DNA of 64,000 nt from Candidatus Uabimicrobium amorphum. GTDB taxonomy: Bacteria > Planctomycetota > Uabimicrobiia > Uabimicrobiales > Uabimicrobiaceae. The stretch covers positions 2,108,001-2,172,000 of the forward strand of contig NZ_AP019860.1 of the NCBI RefSeq assembly GCF_009002475.1, written 5' to 3'. Under the pieces are notes generated by a model. That model did not search any database. It was not told the DNA's origin and was given only the letters and a program-made list of their open reading frames with translations. The translations under genes were made by a program, and so were the position numbers. Numbering within the stretch: the first letter of the stretch is position 1; every line of letters begins with the position of its first letter. Shown piece by piece: positions 10,835 through 18,798 of this stretch.

Positions 10835-10855
10835 GCCCGTTTTCGACTGACGGGC
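10835..10855 (+). terminator. Possible terminator after icmF
   Basis: A six-base GC-rich stem, GCCCGT/ACGGGC, with a nine-base loop lies 14 bases after the icmF stop. It is followed by a weak T-rich stretch (AACTTTCTGTT). The position fits a factor-independent terminator, but the U-tract is poor. Confidence 0.45.
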
Positions 10856-10924
10856 AACTTTCTGTTAAGTGTTTATAATTGGGATAAACGTATAAATCTG
10901 GATGAATGCTTTGGAAAAAAACTG

Positions 10925-13900
10925 ATGAAAAATAATTTTTTTGACGATAAATCAAACGAAAAAAATAATCTGGCACAACTATTTTTTGGTTATACTCACT
11001 ACTGCCACGAATATATATGGTTACTCAAACAAAAACTTTTTTACAAAATGTGCCTGCAATTAGAATACTTAACAGAAGTGCAATTAGAGCAAGCCAAAAC
11101 AACTCAGAAACGCGCTTTTAACGCCGGAAAGCAAATCCACATCGGAGAAATTTTACTACAGATGTATCTCTTAGATGAGGAAAAGATATACACGATTTGC
11201 GGTATTCTCGGAGAAGAGTTGTTGTATGATTCACAAACAAAAACTCATTACAAAGCATTGTTTTCCACAGAAGAAGAACGAACACGTCACGGCAAAAATC
11301 TCCAGCTAAAAAAAGCGGAGGAGATAACACGCGAACAACTACTGCGTTTCTTGCGCATTGACTATTGGTGGCCGCGACGTGTTCCAGAAAAAACCAAAGA
11401 AAGTCACGACTTGTTTGTCTTTCTCAACATGGAAACACATTCATTGATGAAAATAAGCGAGCTTGACACAGAGTTTCACAATGTTATTGCGACATTTAAG
11501 CATTGGATTGCCACGCCAATTATGGCAAATGAAACCTATCTAAGCACTCTAGATAAATCGCAACAGCAAGCAGAAAAACAAAAAAATCTCGAGTTGGTTA
11601 AGCAAGTTTTTCTTGGCTACAACAAAAACCTGCGCGAGTTACTATGGCTTCTACAACAAAAAATGTTTGAAGACTTGGCAAGCAAATACTATAAAATTAC
11701 CGCACAACAAATCAGTGATGCCTTAAAGGTTCAACACCGCGCTTTCCAACAAAATAAGCAACTACAACTTCCCGAAGTTATGCTGCACATGTATTTGCTC
11801 AACGAACTACAAGTCTACGACATACTCAAAGGTTTAGGCATTTATGTATTGCAAAGTGATCAGCAAGAACACTTCGTGACGTTATCGCCAAACAGTGCGC
11901 CACAAACAGTGGATTGCGACACACTGCAACAAGTAAAGTTAAAATACGAAACGATCATGCAATCGTTGCGTATTGACGCCGCTAAACCGATAGCCATTCC
12001 TCAAGAGTTAGTGGAACACAATACGTTTTTGTTTTTTAGAAAACGTGGCGACTACGCACCGGCCTTTGATTTGCAAGAACGAGAACTGACCGAAGCCATT
12101 AGCAGTATCTACAAACATCTAAACGCCGAGGTACCACAGCATATCGTAGAAAATATATCGCAAAAAGCAGAATACAGTCAAACGCAACGTGCCTCCGAAA
12201 CACTGACTCCGGTTGCCGATATCGTTGGTGAACAAAGCAATGTAGTTTCCGCAGTCCCTCTCATCGGCGACAGTCTCATCGAAATGGAAGCGATTCAGGG
12301 AAAAACGCAGGATACAAAAGATTCACTGCAAAATCGTTTACGCCAAACAATGTCTTTACCCGCGATTCCCATTTCGGAAAAGGATAAGCAACAAATTTCC
12401 GGGAACAAAAAGGCGACAGCGATACTGCAAAAATTTAGCAAAACCATTACCATGAGTTTACAGAAACGCGCACGGAGAAAAGCCCAAGCACAACAAGAGC
12501 AACCGCAAACAGAACAAAAGCAAGCGGTACCTTCGTCGCGCACACCTGTCAATTACCAACAGTACTCAGAGACCATTTATGGTTATGTTATGGCAAATAT
12601 AGATGCCAAAGAAAAAGGTTTGCCCACACAACGCGAAATTGTGGGAAAGAGAACCAACGTTTTTGAACAAATCGCCAAACGCATAGACCGTCCTCAAGAA
12701 GCGAAAGCCAAAAAATCGCAGGTGGATATTTACGATGAAATTCTCACAGAAATAGAAACCGATCAAAGTTCTGGAAACCAAGAATTTGCACAGAAACGCG
12801 CTCAACAAAAAGAGAAAATAAAAAACGAACTCAAAGAACAGAACTTTGAAGAATACTATGTCGACTTCAATAGCGGTGAGCAAATGCCCGATCACCTCGA
12901 TGAAATAGGTGATTCAGGCGAATTCCAGCCCTTAGAACCCGATATTATGGACATTAGCACCGAAGTAGACTCTTTTTTACAATCTTTCGACGACATTGAC
13001 GAAAATACAGATATTGAAAAACTGTATGACAAATTCAGTCGTGATATGGATGATGATTATGATCCCCTACTCGAAATAGAAAATATTCCCGATGAAGAAA
13101 AAAAGTCTGACAAAATACAAATAACACCGCCAGAAAAAAAGCCGAGTAATCCACAACTACGACGCACTATTTCTCTTAGCCAGCCGAAACTTCACAGTGC
13201 TATTCCAACGGCGTTAGAATATGTTGAGGGTTACCAGGAAAAAGAAAGCTCTTTTGTTTCCAAAATAGCCATTCCTTTGCTGTTGATTATTTTTACAGGT
13301 GGACTGGTGTTTCTGTTTGTGCAGCCATATTTCAAGGACAACGATACGCCACAAAATAAAGAAACGGTAAATAAACCGAAGAAAAACAACAACAAAACGA
13401 CAAATATCGACCAAGAATTTACCGAAAAAGATTTCGAATTCATTGAAAATCCCAAAAACCCTACGCAAGACGATAATAAAAAACAAGAGACGCAAAAACC
13501 GAAACAACAGAACCAACAAAATCCGCAAACAACAAAAAACAATAACTCTACGCAGAGAAAAACCAAAAGTTTACGGGAGTATTTGTCGGGGAGTGAGGGT
13601 AATGCCAGTAAAGTGATGAGGGCATTGCGCAGAATGTCGCAAAAAGGTGCACTAACCGCAGAAGATGCTAGCTTCATAAAAGAACTCTACAATCAATTCC
13701 AGGACAAAAAAGTACAAAAATTATGCATTTGGGCGATGGGAAGCATCCATGCACCAGAGGCGCGAGAATGGTTAGAAAATATACTACTGACATCTCAAGA
13801 CTTACAAAATCGCAAAGCATCGATAAACGCTTTGGAAAAAATTGGCGATACTCGTGCGAAGAGTTCTATTTTAGACACGTTTAGTCGTGAACAGGATAAG

Positions 13901-14254
13901 AAAATTTTAGAAGCAGCAGCGTATTCTTTAGCAAAGATTGCTCCAAAGAACTACGAAGTTCAGCAAGCGATGATTTCCAAATTTTACGAGATCAACAACG
14001 ATGAAATCAAGAGGCGTATTCTCAATGCACTTAGCACCATGCGTGTAGATTCGCAAAGTGAATTTTTCGTACGTGTAGCCATTGATTCGCAATATAGTAC
14101 CGCTTTACGCCTGGAAGCCTTAGATGCGTTGATCATCAACTCTGCAGGAAACAGCGCCAACTATACTTCAGAAATTTCTGTCATCGCGGCTTCTCAAGAT
14201 GAGGAACTTAAAGCCAAAGTTCAGGAAGCTCTGGAATATCTTTCTGATAATTAA
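10925..14254 (+). CDS. Large single-pass membrane protein: two MshEN-like modules plus C-terminal HEAT repeats
   Basis: The protein has 1109 residues. The N-terminal 310 residues hold two copies of an approximately 210-residue unit, each starting 'FFGYTHYCHEYIWLLKQKLF' / 'FLGYNKNLRELLWLLQQKMF'. Each copy contains a pair of 24-residue motifs ending in the Gln/Leu position (38-61 with 72-95; 247-270 with 281-304) separated by ten residues. These resemble MshEN/T2SSE-N motifs. A long low-complexity, Gln/Lys/acidic-rich region follows, then one transmembrane helix ('IPLLLIIFTGGLVFLFV', near 780-800), an Asn/Gln/Lys-rich linker, and HEAT-like repeats near 890-1105. The modular part before the helix is probably cytoplasmic and the HEAT part across the membrane. 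Function unknown. It may link a cytoplasmic signal to an envelope partner. Confidence 0.75.
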   Translation: MKNNFFDDKSNEKNNLAQLFFGYTHYCHEYIWLLKQKLFYKMCLQLEYLTEVQLEQAKTTQKRAFNAGKQIHIGEILLQMYLLDEEKIYTICGILGEELLYDSQTKTHYKALFSTEEERTRHGKNLQLKKAEEITREQLLRFLRIDYWWPRRVPEKTKESHDLFVFLNMETHSLMKISELDTEFHNVIATFKHWIATPIMANETYLSTLDKSQQQAEKQKNLELVKQVFLGYNKNLRELLWLLQQKMFEDLASKYYKITAQQISDALKVQHRAFQQNKQLQLPEVMLHMYLLNELQVYDILKGLGIYVLQSDQQEHFVTLSPNSAPQTVDCDTLQQVKLKYETIMQSLRIDAAKPIAIPQELVEHNTFLFFRKRGDYAPAFDLQERELTEAISSIYKHLNAEVPQHIVENISQKAEYSQTQRASETLTPVADIVGEQSNVVSAVPLIGDSLIEMEAIQGKTQDTKDSLQNRLRQTMSLPAIPISEKDKQQISGNKKATAILQKFSKTITMSLQKRARRKAQAQQEQPQTEQKQAVPSSRTPVNYQQYSETIYGYVMANIDAKEKGLPTQREIVGKRTNVFEQIAKRIDRPQEAKAKKSQVDIYDEILTEIETDQSSGNQEFAQKRAQQKEKIKNELKEQNFEEYYVDFNSGEQMPDHLDEIGDSGEFQPLEPDIMDISTEVDSFLQSFDDIDENTDIEKLYDKFSRDMDDDYDPLLEIENIPDEEKKSDKIQITPPEKKPSNPQLRRTISLSQPKLHSAIPTALEYVEGYQEKESSFVSKIAIPLLLIIFTGGLVFLFVQPYFKDNDTPQNKETVNKPKKNNNKTTNIDQEFTEKDFEFIENPKNPTQDDNKKQETQKPKQQNQQNPQTTKNNNSTQRKTKSLREYLSGSEGNASKVMRALRRMSQKGALTAEDASFIKELYNQFQDKKVQKLCIWAMGSIHAPEAREWLENILLTSQDLQNRKASINALEKIGDTRAKSSILDTFSREQDKKILEAAAYSLAKIAPKNYEVQQAMISKFYEINNDEIKRRILNALSTMRVDSQSEFFVRVAIDSQYSTALRLEALDALIINSAGNSANYTSEISVIAASQDEELKAKVQEALEYLSDN

Positions 14255-14263
14255 ATTCGCACC

Positions 14264-14292
14264 TTGACTCGCGATGAGATTTGCATTAAAAT
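14264..14292 (+). promoter_or_regulatory. Candidate sigma70-type promoter for the FHA-DUF4388 gene
   Basis: TTGACT (14264-14269) and TAAAAT (14287-14292) are separated by 17 bases, about 50 bases before the start codon at 14343. The match is good, but this is an AT-rich background, so it is only a candidate. Confidence 0.45.
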
Positions 14293-14342
14293 AAAACTGT
14301 GAACATATATGTAATAAAGATCCTATTCATTTGGAAATACAA

Positions 14343-15059
14343 ATGACTGAAGAAAATAAGAACAAGAATATTGTCGCCTATGTTGAGTGCCCGCCGTATC
14401 CTCTAGCACAATTGCAGAAAGAAGAAGAATTCACAATTGGTCGTGGAGTATATAATCGCTTGGTTCTTTCATTAGATAACGTTTCGCGATATCACGCAGT
14501 GATAAAATGGGGAGATAGTGGTTTTATCATTGAAGATTTAGGAAGTAGTAATGGAACCTTTGTTAATGATGAAATTATTGAAGCGCAGCATAAATTACAA
14601 ACAGGTGACAAGATATTAATTGGTAACCAATTAATCACGTACCGAGAGTCAGAAAAGAAGAGTGAATTTCAACATAATAAGACGCTTAAAACTGATGGAC
14701 AAGGTGCTTTTCGTGTTCCATCGGTAGAGGAGATTAAGAGTTTACGCTCAAGTCTACAGGGGAATATTGAAACAATACCACTGTTTAGCGTTCTACAAAT
14801 GCTCAGTGGAGACAACCAAACCGGATGTCTTACTATACAAAATAATGATTTAGTGGGTGATATTTATTTTAGAGATGGTAGTGTTGTATACACACAAATT
14901 TCTGATGATAACACCGGGGAAAGAGCTTTTTTTGACATCATGAAATGGGAACAAGGACAATTCCAATTTGATAAGCAAAAAGTCCCCCCACAAGAAACAA
15001 TGCGCGAAAACCTACAACGATTACTGTTAGAAGGTTTGAGAATTCTCGATGAAGGTTAA
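14343..15059 (+). CDS. FHA domain - DUF4388 (PATAN-like) protein
   Basis: The protein has 238 residues from the ATG at 14343, which has TTGGA seven bases upstream; an in-frame TTG at 14331 is less likely. Residues 30-105 are an FHA phosphothreonine-binding domain with the hallmarks 'IGRG', 'VSRYHAVI' and 'LGSSNGTFVN'. Residues 140-235 match DUF4388: 'GNIETIPLFSVLQMLS', 'GCLTIQ', 'DIYFRDGSVVYTQ'. FHA proteins read Ser/Thr-kinase phosphorylation, and DUF4388 is common in regulators of gliding or type IV pili in Myxococcota and Planctomycetota. It could be a target of the Ser/Thr kinase at 47 kb, but this is inference. The next gene begins six bases after its stop. Confidence 0.9.
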   Translation: MTEENKNKNIVAYVECPPYPLAQLQKEEEFTIGRGVYNRLVLSLDNVSRYHAVIKWGDSGFIIEDLGSSNGTFVNDEIIEAQHKLQTGDKILIGNQLITYRESEKKSEFQHNKTLKTDGQGAFRVPSVEEIKSLRSSLQGNIETIPLFSVLQMLSGDNQTGCLTIQNNDLVGDIYFRDGSVVYTQISDDNTGERAFFDIMKWEQGQFQFDKQKVPPQETMRENLQRLLLEGLRILDEG

Positions 15060-15064
15060 AAAAA

Positions 15065-15838
15065 ATGGATAGCCATTGGGATTTACGAAACAAAACGGCG
15101 TTGATTACCGGTGGTACCAAAGGAATTGGTTTAGCAACACTCGAAGAATTTGTAAAACTTCAAGCAAATGTTTGTATTGTCGCGCGAAATCAAAGCAGTA
15201 TTGAACAACAGATATCTTTTTGGAAACAAAAAGGTATCTGCGTACATGGTATTTGCGCAGATGTCTCCACAACATCTGGACGTGATGCAATTCATCAGTA
15301 TGTTAAAGAGATGTGGTCGCAACTCGATATATTGGTGAATAATGTTGCCACCAATATACGCAAAAATACCACAGACTACACCGACGAAGAATACCAACAT
15401 ATTACCGCAACAAATATTACCTCTACTTGGGACTTGCTACGCCTACTACATCCACTTCTACAACAATCTTCTTCAGCATCCATAATAAATGTGAGTTCTG
15501 TTGCTAGTTTAAAGTACATCGGTTCTGGTGCAATCTATTCGATGACCAAAGCCGCTTTAGATCAATTGACGCGATATCTATCTGTAGAATGGGCGCAAGA
15601 CAAAATTCGAGTGAATGGAGTTCTACCGTGGTATACAAACACGCCACTGGCCAAACCAGTCCTTGACGATCCACAAAAATTGCAAAAAATACTACACAAC
15701 ACTCCCTTGGGGAGAGTCGCCGAGCCACAGGAAGTCGCCAGAGTAATCGCGTTTTTAGCCATGCCTGCCTCCTCGTATGTTACCGGAGCAAATATACGCG
15801 TAGACGGTGGTTTTAGCAACGTGGGTTTGCCTTCTTAG
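15065..15838 (+). CDS. Short-chain dehydrogenase/reductase, tropinone-reductase-like
   Basis: The protein has 257 residues, a classical SDR length. It has the NAD(P)-binding motif 'TGGTKGIG' at about 15-22, 'NNVATN' for the NNAG motif, catalytic Ser in 'INVSSVAS', and Tyr/Lys in 'YSMTK' near residue 157. The C-terminal 'GANIRVDGGFS' is typical. The whole pattern ('WDLRNKTALITGG', 'TPLGRVAEPQEVARVIAFL') is close to the tropinone reductase-like/gluconate 5-dehydrogenase branch. In bacteria these reduce or oxidise unknown carbonyl/alcohol pairs. It follows the FHA gene by six bases, so it is likely co-transcribed, although no functional link is obvious. Confidence 0.9.
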   Translation: MDSHWDLRNKTALITGGTKGIGLATLEEFVKLQANVCIVARNQSSIEQQISFWKQKGICVHGICADVSTTSGRDAIHQYVKEMWSQLDILVNNVATNIRKNTTDYTDEEYQHITATNITSTWDLLRLLHPLLQQSSSASIINVSSVASLKYIGSGAIYSMTKAALDQLTRYLSVEWAQDKIRVNGVLPWYTNTPLAKPVLDDPQKLQKILHNTPLGRVAEPQEVARVIAFLAMPASSYVTGANIRVDGGFSNVGLPS

Positions 15839-15920
15839 TTTAACGGCATACTATCGACCGCTTATGCAATTGCTTGGGTAAATAGGATACCTCAATCATG
15901 ATGTTTGCAAACAATAGACA

Positions 15921-17099
15921 TCAGATTTCACTTTCTACCTTTTTTTCATTTTCCGCCTTTTTACGCAAAGTTTCGTTCATTACTTTTACAAAAGCATGGT
16001 TCTTGTATTTTTCCTTTGCCTGACGAAATAGTTGTTGCTGTAAAGCCTCCACGTCAATAACCTGTATATTGTCCGATACAGGCTTCCCTGCAGCAATATC
16101 CTCTTCACGTCTTTTTGCTATATTAGAATTGGAAGGAATATACACCACTTGCTCTGCTCTTTCTGCAATTTGGTCTTGTAAAGATAATTTCTCGACTTGA
16201 TTGTAGTGTTTGAGAGCCATTGTTTGTTCTAATTCGGCTCGGGTGTCACTCAAATCATTGCGATATTCTGCCAGAGCTTTTGCTAATTTTTCGTTTTCAA
16301 ACTCGCTGCGATTTGCACGACTGTGTTGTTCATATAAACGCTCTTTTAATTCTTCGATCTGCGACTTTTGCGTCTGAATAACTTCCTTTTTCTCTTCCAC
16401 ATCTTCTTGCAAAGCAACAATTTGCGTACGCATTTCATTCTTTTCGTTTTCTAAATCAATGCGGTAGGCTCTCGCCTTATCTCTTTCAGCGATAGAACGT
16501 CGTACTTCCTCTTGAAGCGCGAGTATTTGTTGTTCTAATTCGCATACTTTTTTTTCTAAAAAATTAGGTTTAGGAATCGCCGTGGTGCTTTTTTTCATGA
16601 TTTGGGGTGAGTAAAATTTAGCGGGTTCGTTGAGTACACGAAGATTTGATTTCGCTACCCAGCTTTTCTCTCCATTTTGAAATTGTACTTGAACACGCTT
16701 TTTTATATTGCAAATGACACCCATGCGATTTGATTTGTTTTTTGTATCACACCACAGTACATCTTGTCCAACGCCCCAGTTTTTTTCGTCTTTTTTTGTA
16801 ACGGTGTTTACAACTATTTGCGTTGTACCTTGGTCTGCTTTTCCCTCATATGCGACAACGGCTTCCTTCATGGATGTTCCTGCCGCAATTTTTTGAGAAA
16901 CAAAAGCGACTTTTTTTTGTAGATCTTTTCCCAATGACTTACCTTTTTTTGCTTCTTTGAAACACTCATCAACTAATACAATCCATCGCGGATTTTTCTC
17001 GGCAATAATTTTGTTCCCAATCCAGTTCATAATCGTTGGAATAGAGGTCTTCTTTATTTTAGCCGCTTCTTTTATTGAGATCGTCTTGTGGGTCATCAT
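15921..17099 (-). CDS. Excisionase/MerR-like HTH protein with central beta domain and long coiled coil
   Basis: The protein has 392 residues. Two consecutive ATGs (17099 and 17096) follow AGGAG; the second has the better spacing. Residues 5-45 ('ISIKEAAKIKKTSIPTIMNW ... PRWIV') look like an excisionase/MerR-type winged helix. Residues 105-155 ('GVGQDVLWCDTKNKSNRMG ... VQVQFQNGEKSWVAKSNL') look like a small SH3/Tudor-like barrel. Residues 180-310 are a strongly heptadic coiled coil. No family recognised. It could be a DNA-binding architectural or segregation protein. A perfect palindrome in the upstream gap (17224-17243) could be its operator. Confidence 0.75.
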   Translation of the reverse strand: MMTHKTISIKEAAKIKKTSIPTIMNWIGNKIIAEKNPRWIVLVDECFKEAKKGKSLGKDLQKKVAFVSQKIAAGTSMKEAVVAYEGKADQGTTQIVVNTVTKKDEKNWGVGQDVLWCDTKNKSNRMGVICNIKKRVQVQFQNGEKSWVAKSNLRVLNEPAKFYSPQIMKKSTTAIPKPNFLEKKVCELEQQILALQEEVRRSIAERDKARAYRIDLENEKNEMRTQIVALQEDVEEKKEVIQTQKSQIEELKERLYEQHSRANRSEFENEKLAKALAEYRNDLSDTRAELEQTMALKHYNQVEKLSLQDQIAERAEQVVYIPSNSNIAKRREEDIAAGKPVSDNIQVIDVEALQQQLFRQAKEKYKNHAFVKVMNETLRKKAENEKKVESEI

Positions 17100-17223
17100 T
17101 AGCTCCTAGGAAAAAACCGTTAGTTAACCGAAAATACACCGAAAGTATAAGTCATTGTCTTCCATGGGGTTACACAGAATTATATAGTCATTTTTTTCGT
17201 TTTGCCAATAAAATTGACTATTT

Positions 17224-17243
17224 TACTTTTAATTTTAAAAGTA
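17224..17243. promoter_or_regulatory. Perfect AT-rich palindrome between divergent genes
   Basis: TACTTTTAA-TT-TTAAAAGTA is a perfect 20-base palindrome in the 237-base gap between the minus-strand HTH/coiled-coil gene and the plus-strand GspG-like gene. It may be an operator for either gene. Chance palindromes of this composition are not rare in AT-rich DNA. Confidence 0.35.
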
Positions 17244-17336
17244 CCTAAGATTTCAAAAAAATTGTTGCCAATGTAAAAAAAAACGCTTACGATGAACGAA
17301 CCACTGCACATAAAACTATATTCCAAAGGAGAAAAA

Positions 17337-17729
17337 ATGAAAGACCGTCCTTCTAGAGGAGGAATTGCTTGCAAGTATATTTTTTTCATTGCTTTTGTGG
17401 TTACCCTATTCGCTTTTGTTGCCATAGGTGTTTATGACCAGCGAAGAGCCGCTCAGCGCAGTCTTGTCACAACGCAGTTACAAACATTTTCTTTCGCTTT
17501 AAAGTACTACAAACACATAAATGGAAACTATCCAAATGAAGACCAGGGATTAGATCTACTGCTAAAAAAAAATCAACCTTTGTATAACGAACAAATACCA
17601 CTAATGGATCCATGGGGAAATAAATATTTGTATAAAACGACTGTTACCGGATACCAACTCATATGCTACGGTCGCGATGGTAAAAAAGGAGGACAAGGTC
17701 AGGATGAAGATATAATTATTACTGATTAG
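17337..17729 (+). CDS. Type II secretion GspG-like pseudopilin-domain protein, non-canonical N-terminus
   Basis: The protein has 130 residues. The ATG at 17337 follows AAAGGAG at ideal spacing; the longer frame upstream is not needed. A membrane helix ('YIFFIAFVVTLFAFVAIGVY', about 15-35) is followed by a T2SS G-type domain: 'QLQTFSFALKYY', 'GNYPNEDQGLDLLL', 'DPWGNKYLY', 'CYGRDGKKGGQGQDEDI'. The last segment matches the calcium-binding end of GspG. The prepilin-peptidase signature (Gly before Phe-Thr-Leu-Ile-Glu) is absent, so it may be anchored without processing. No other gsp/pil gene is adjacent. It overlaps the converging neighbour by 11 bases. Confidence 0.8.
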   Translation: MKDRPSRGGIACKYIFFIAFVVTLFAFVAIGVYDQRRAAQRSLVTTQLQTFSFALKYYKHINGNYPNEDQGLDLLLKKNQPLYNEQIPLMDPWGNKYLYKTTVTGYQLICYGRDGKKGGQGQDEDIIITD

Positions 17730-18669
17730 CTATACGCTCTTTTTCCGTAGAATATTCGTTGATTAAACGCTCCACAAGTTCCTTCGCCGAAATGATATCG
17801 TCAATGGCTCCAATACCATGCCCAGCACTCCAGATATCTTTCCATGCTCTTTGATCTGTGCCAAAATTCATTTTGGAGGGATCACTTTGTTGCAGATTTT
17901 CCGGGTCAAGCCCTGTATTTCGAATAGAAGGTTTGAGATAATTGCCATGTACCCCTGAGAAAAGGTTACTGTACACAATATCTTGAGAACTACAATCGAC
18001 AATCATCTTTTTGTATGCCTCTACAGCGTTTGCTTCTTTCGTGGCAATAAAAGCAGATCCAATATATGCTAAATCAGCGCCCATGACCTGCGCTGCCAAA
18101 ATCGCCCGTCCGGTGGCAATCGAGCCAGAGAGTAGCAGCGGACCATCAAACCATTCGCGAATTTCTTGTATCAATGCAAATGGTGAAGTAGTTCCCGCAT
18201 GTCCTCCCGCCCCAGCAGCTACAGCAATCAGACCATCTGCACCTTTATCAATGGCTTTTTTTGCAAAAGTATTATTGATGACATCGTGTAAAGTAATTCC
18301 ACCGTAAGAGTGCACAATTTCATTTAGCTCTACTCGTGCCCCAAGGGAGGTGATGATAATGGGTACTTTGTATTTCACGCACAGTTCTAAATCTTGCTCT
18401 AATCTTTTATTCGAACGATGCACAATTTGATTTACCGCAAACGGAGCCGCAGGTTTTTCGTTTTCTTGATTATAACGATCTAGCTCTTCGCTGATTTTCA
18501 TCAACCACTTTTCCAATTGTCCTTCTTCTCTGGCATTTAAAGCGGGAAACGACCCTACAATGCCTGCCTTACACTGGGCAATCACTAAATCGGGGTTTGA
18601 AATAATAAACATCGGCGCGCCGACAGCAGGTATTGTCAAACGTTTATCTAATATATTAGGTAGACTCAT
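17719..18669 (-). CDS. Nitronate monooxygenase / 2-nitropropane dioxygenase family flavoenzyme
   Basis: The protein has 316 residues with an ATG start. It follows the NMO pattern: N-terminal 'IPAVGAPMFIISNPDLVIAQ', central 'IITSLGA', 'GADGLIAVAAGAGGHAGTTS' with the His that acts as base or FMN neighbour, then 'LSGSIATGRAILAAQVMGAD' and 'YIGSAFIATKEA' for FMN phosphate binding. Family members oxidise nitronates such as propionate-3-nitronate with O2 and FMN; some are instead enoyl-ACP reductase-like (FabK). A conserved 'WSAGHGIGAIDD' near the C-terminus agrees with NMO. It is separated from the upstream operon by a strong hairpin and is probably transcribed alone. Confidence 0.88.
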   Translation of the reverse strand: MSLPNILDKRLTIPAVGAPMFIISNPDLVIAQCKAGIVGSFPALNAREEGQLEKWLMKISEELDRYNQENEKPAAPFAVNQIVHRSNKRLEQDLELCVKYKVPIIITSLGARVELNEIVHSYGGITLHDVINNTFAKKAIDKGADGLIAVAAGAGGHAGTTSPFALIQEIREWFDGPLLLSGSIATGRAILAAQVMGADLAYIGSAFIATKEANAVEAYKKMIVDCSSQDIVYSNLFSGVHGNYLKPSIRNTGLDPENLQQSDPSKMNFGTDQRAWKDIWSAGHGIGAIDDIISAKELVERLINEYSTEKERIANQ

Positions 18670-18731
18670 GGCTCTCTCGTCAAAAAATTTTAGTCGATTG
18701 GGGTATACCAGCTGGTGGTAGCCTGATAAAC

Positions 18732-18762
18732 TGTAAATCCCGCAGTGGATGCGGGATTTACA
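18732..18762 (-). terminator. Strong hairpin downstream of the C25/zinc-ribbon operon
   Basis: A perfect 13-base stem (18732-18744 with 18750-18762) and a five-base loop lie 36 bases past the stop of the minus-strand gene at 18799. It is followed in that direction by a short T-containing stretch. It is likely a terminator of the operon that ends at 18799. Confidence 0.6.
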
Positions 18763-18798
18763 AAGGAAAGAAAAACGGTGTTGTGTGGCAAGAGAACC

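Noticed and set aside
17292-17336. Upstream extension of the GspG-like gene
   Set aside because: A strong ribosome site sits directly before the ATG at 17337, and the extension adds a non-leader sequence before the membrane helix.
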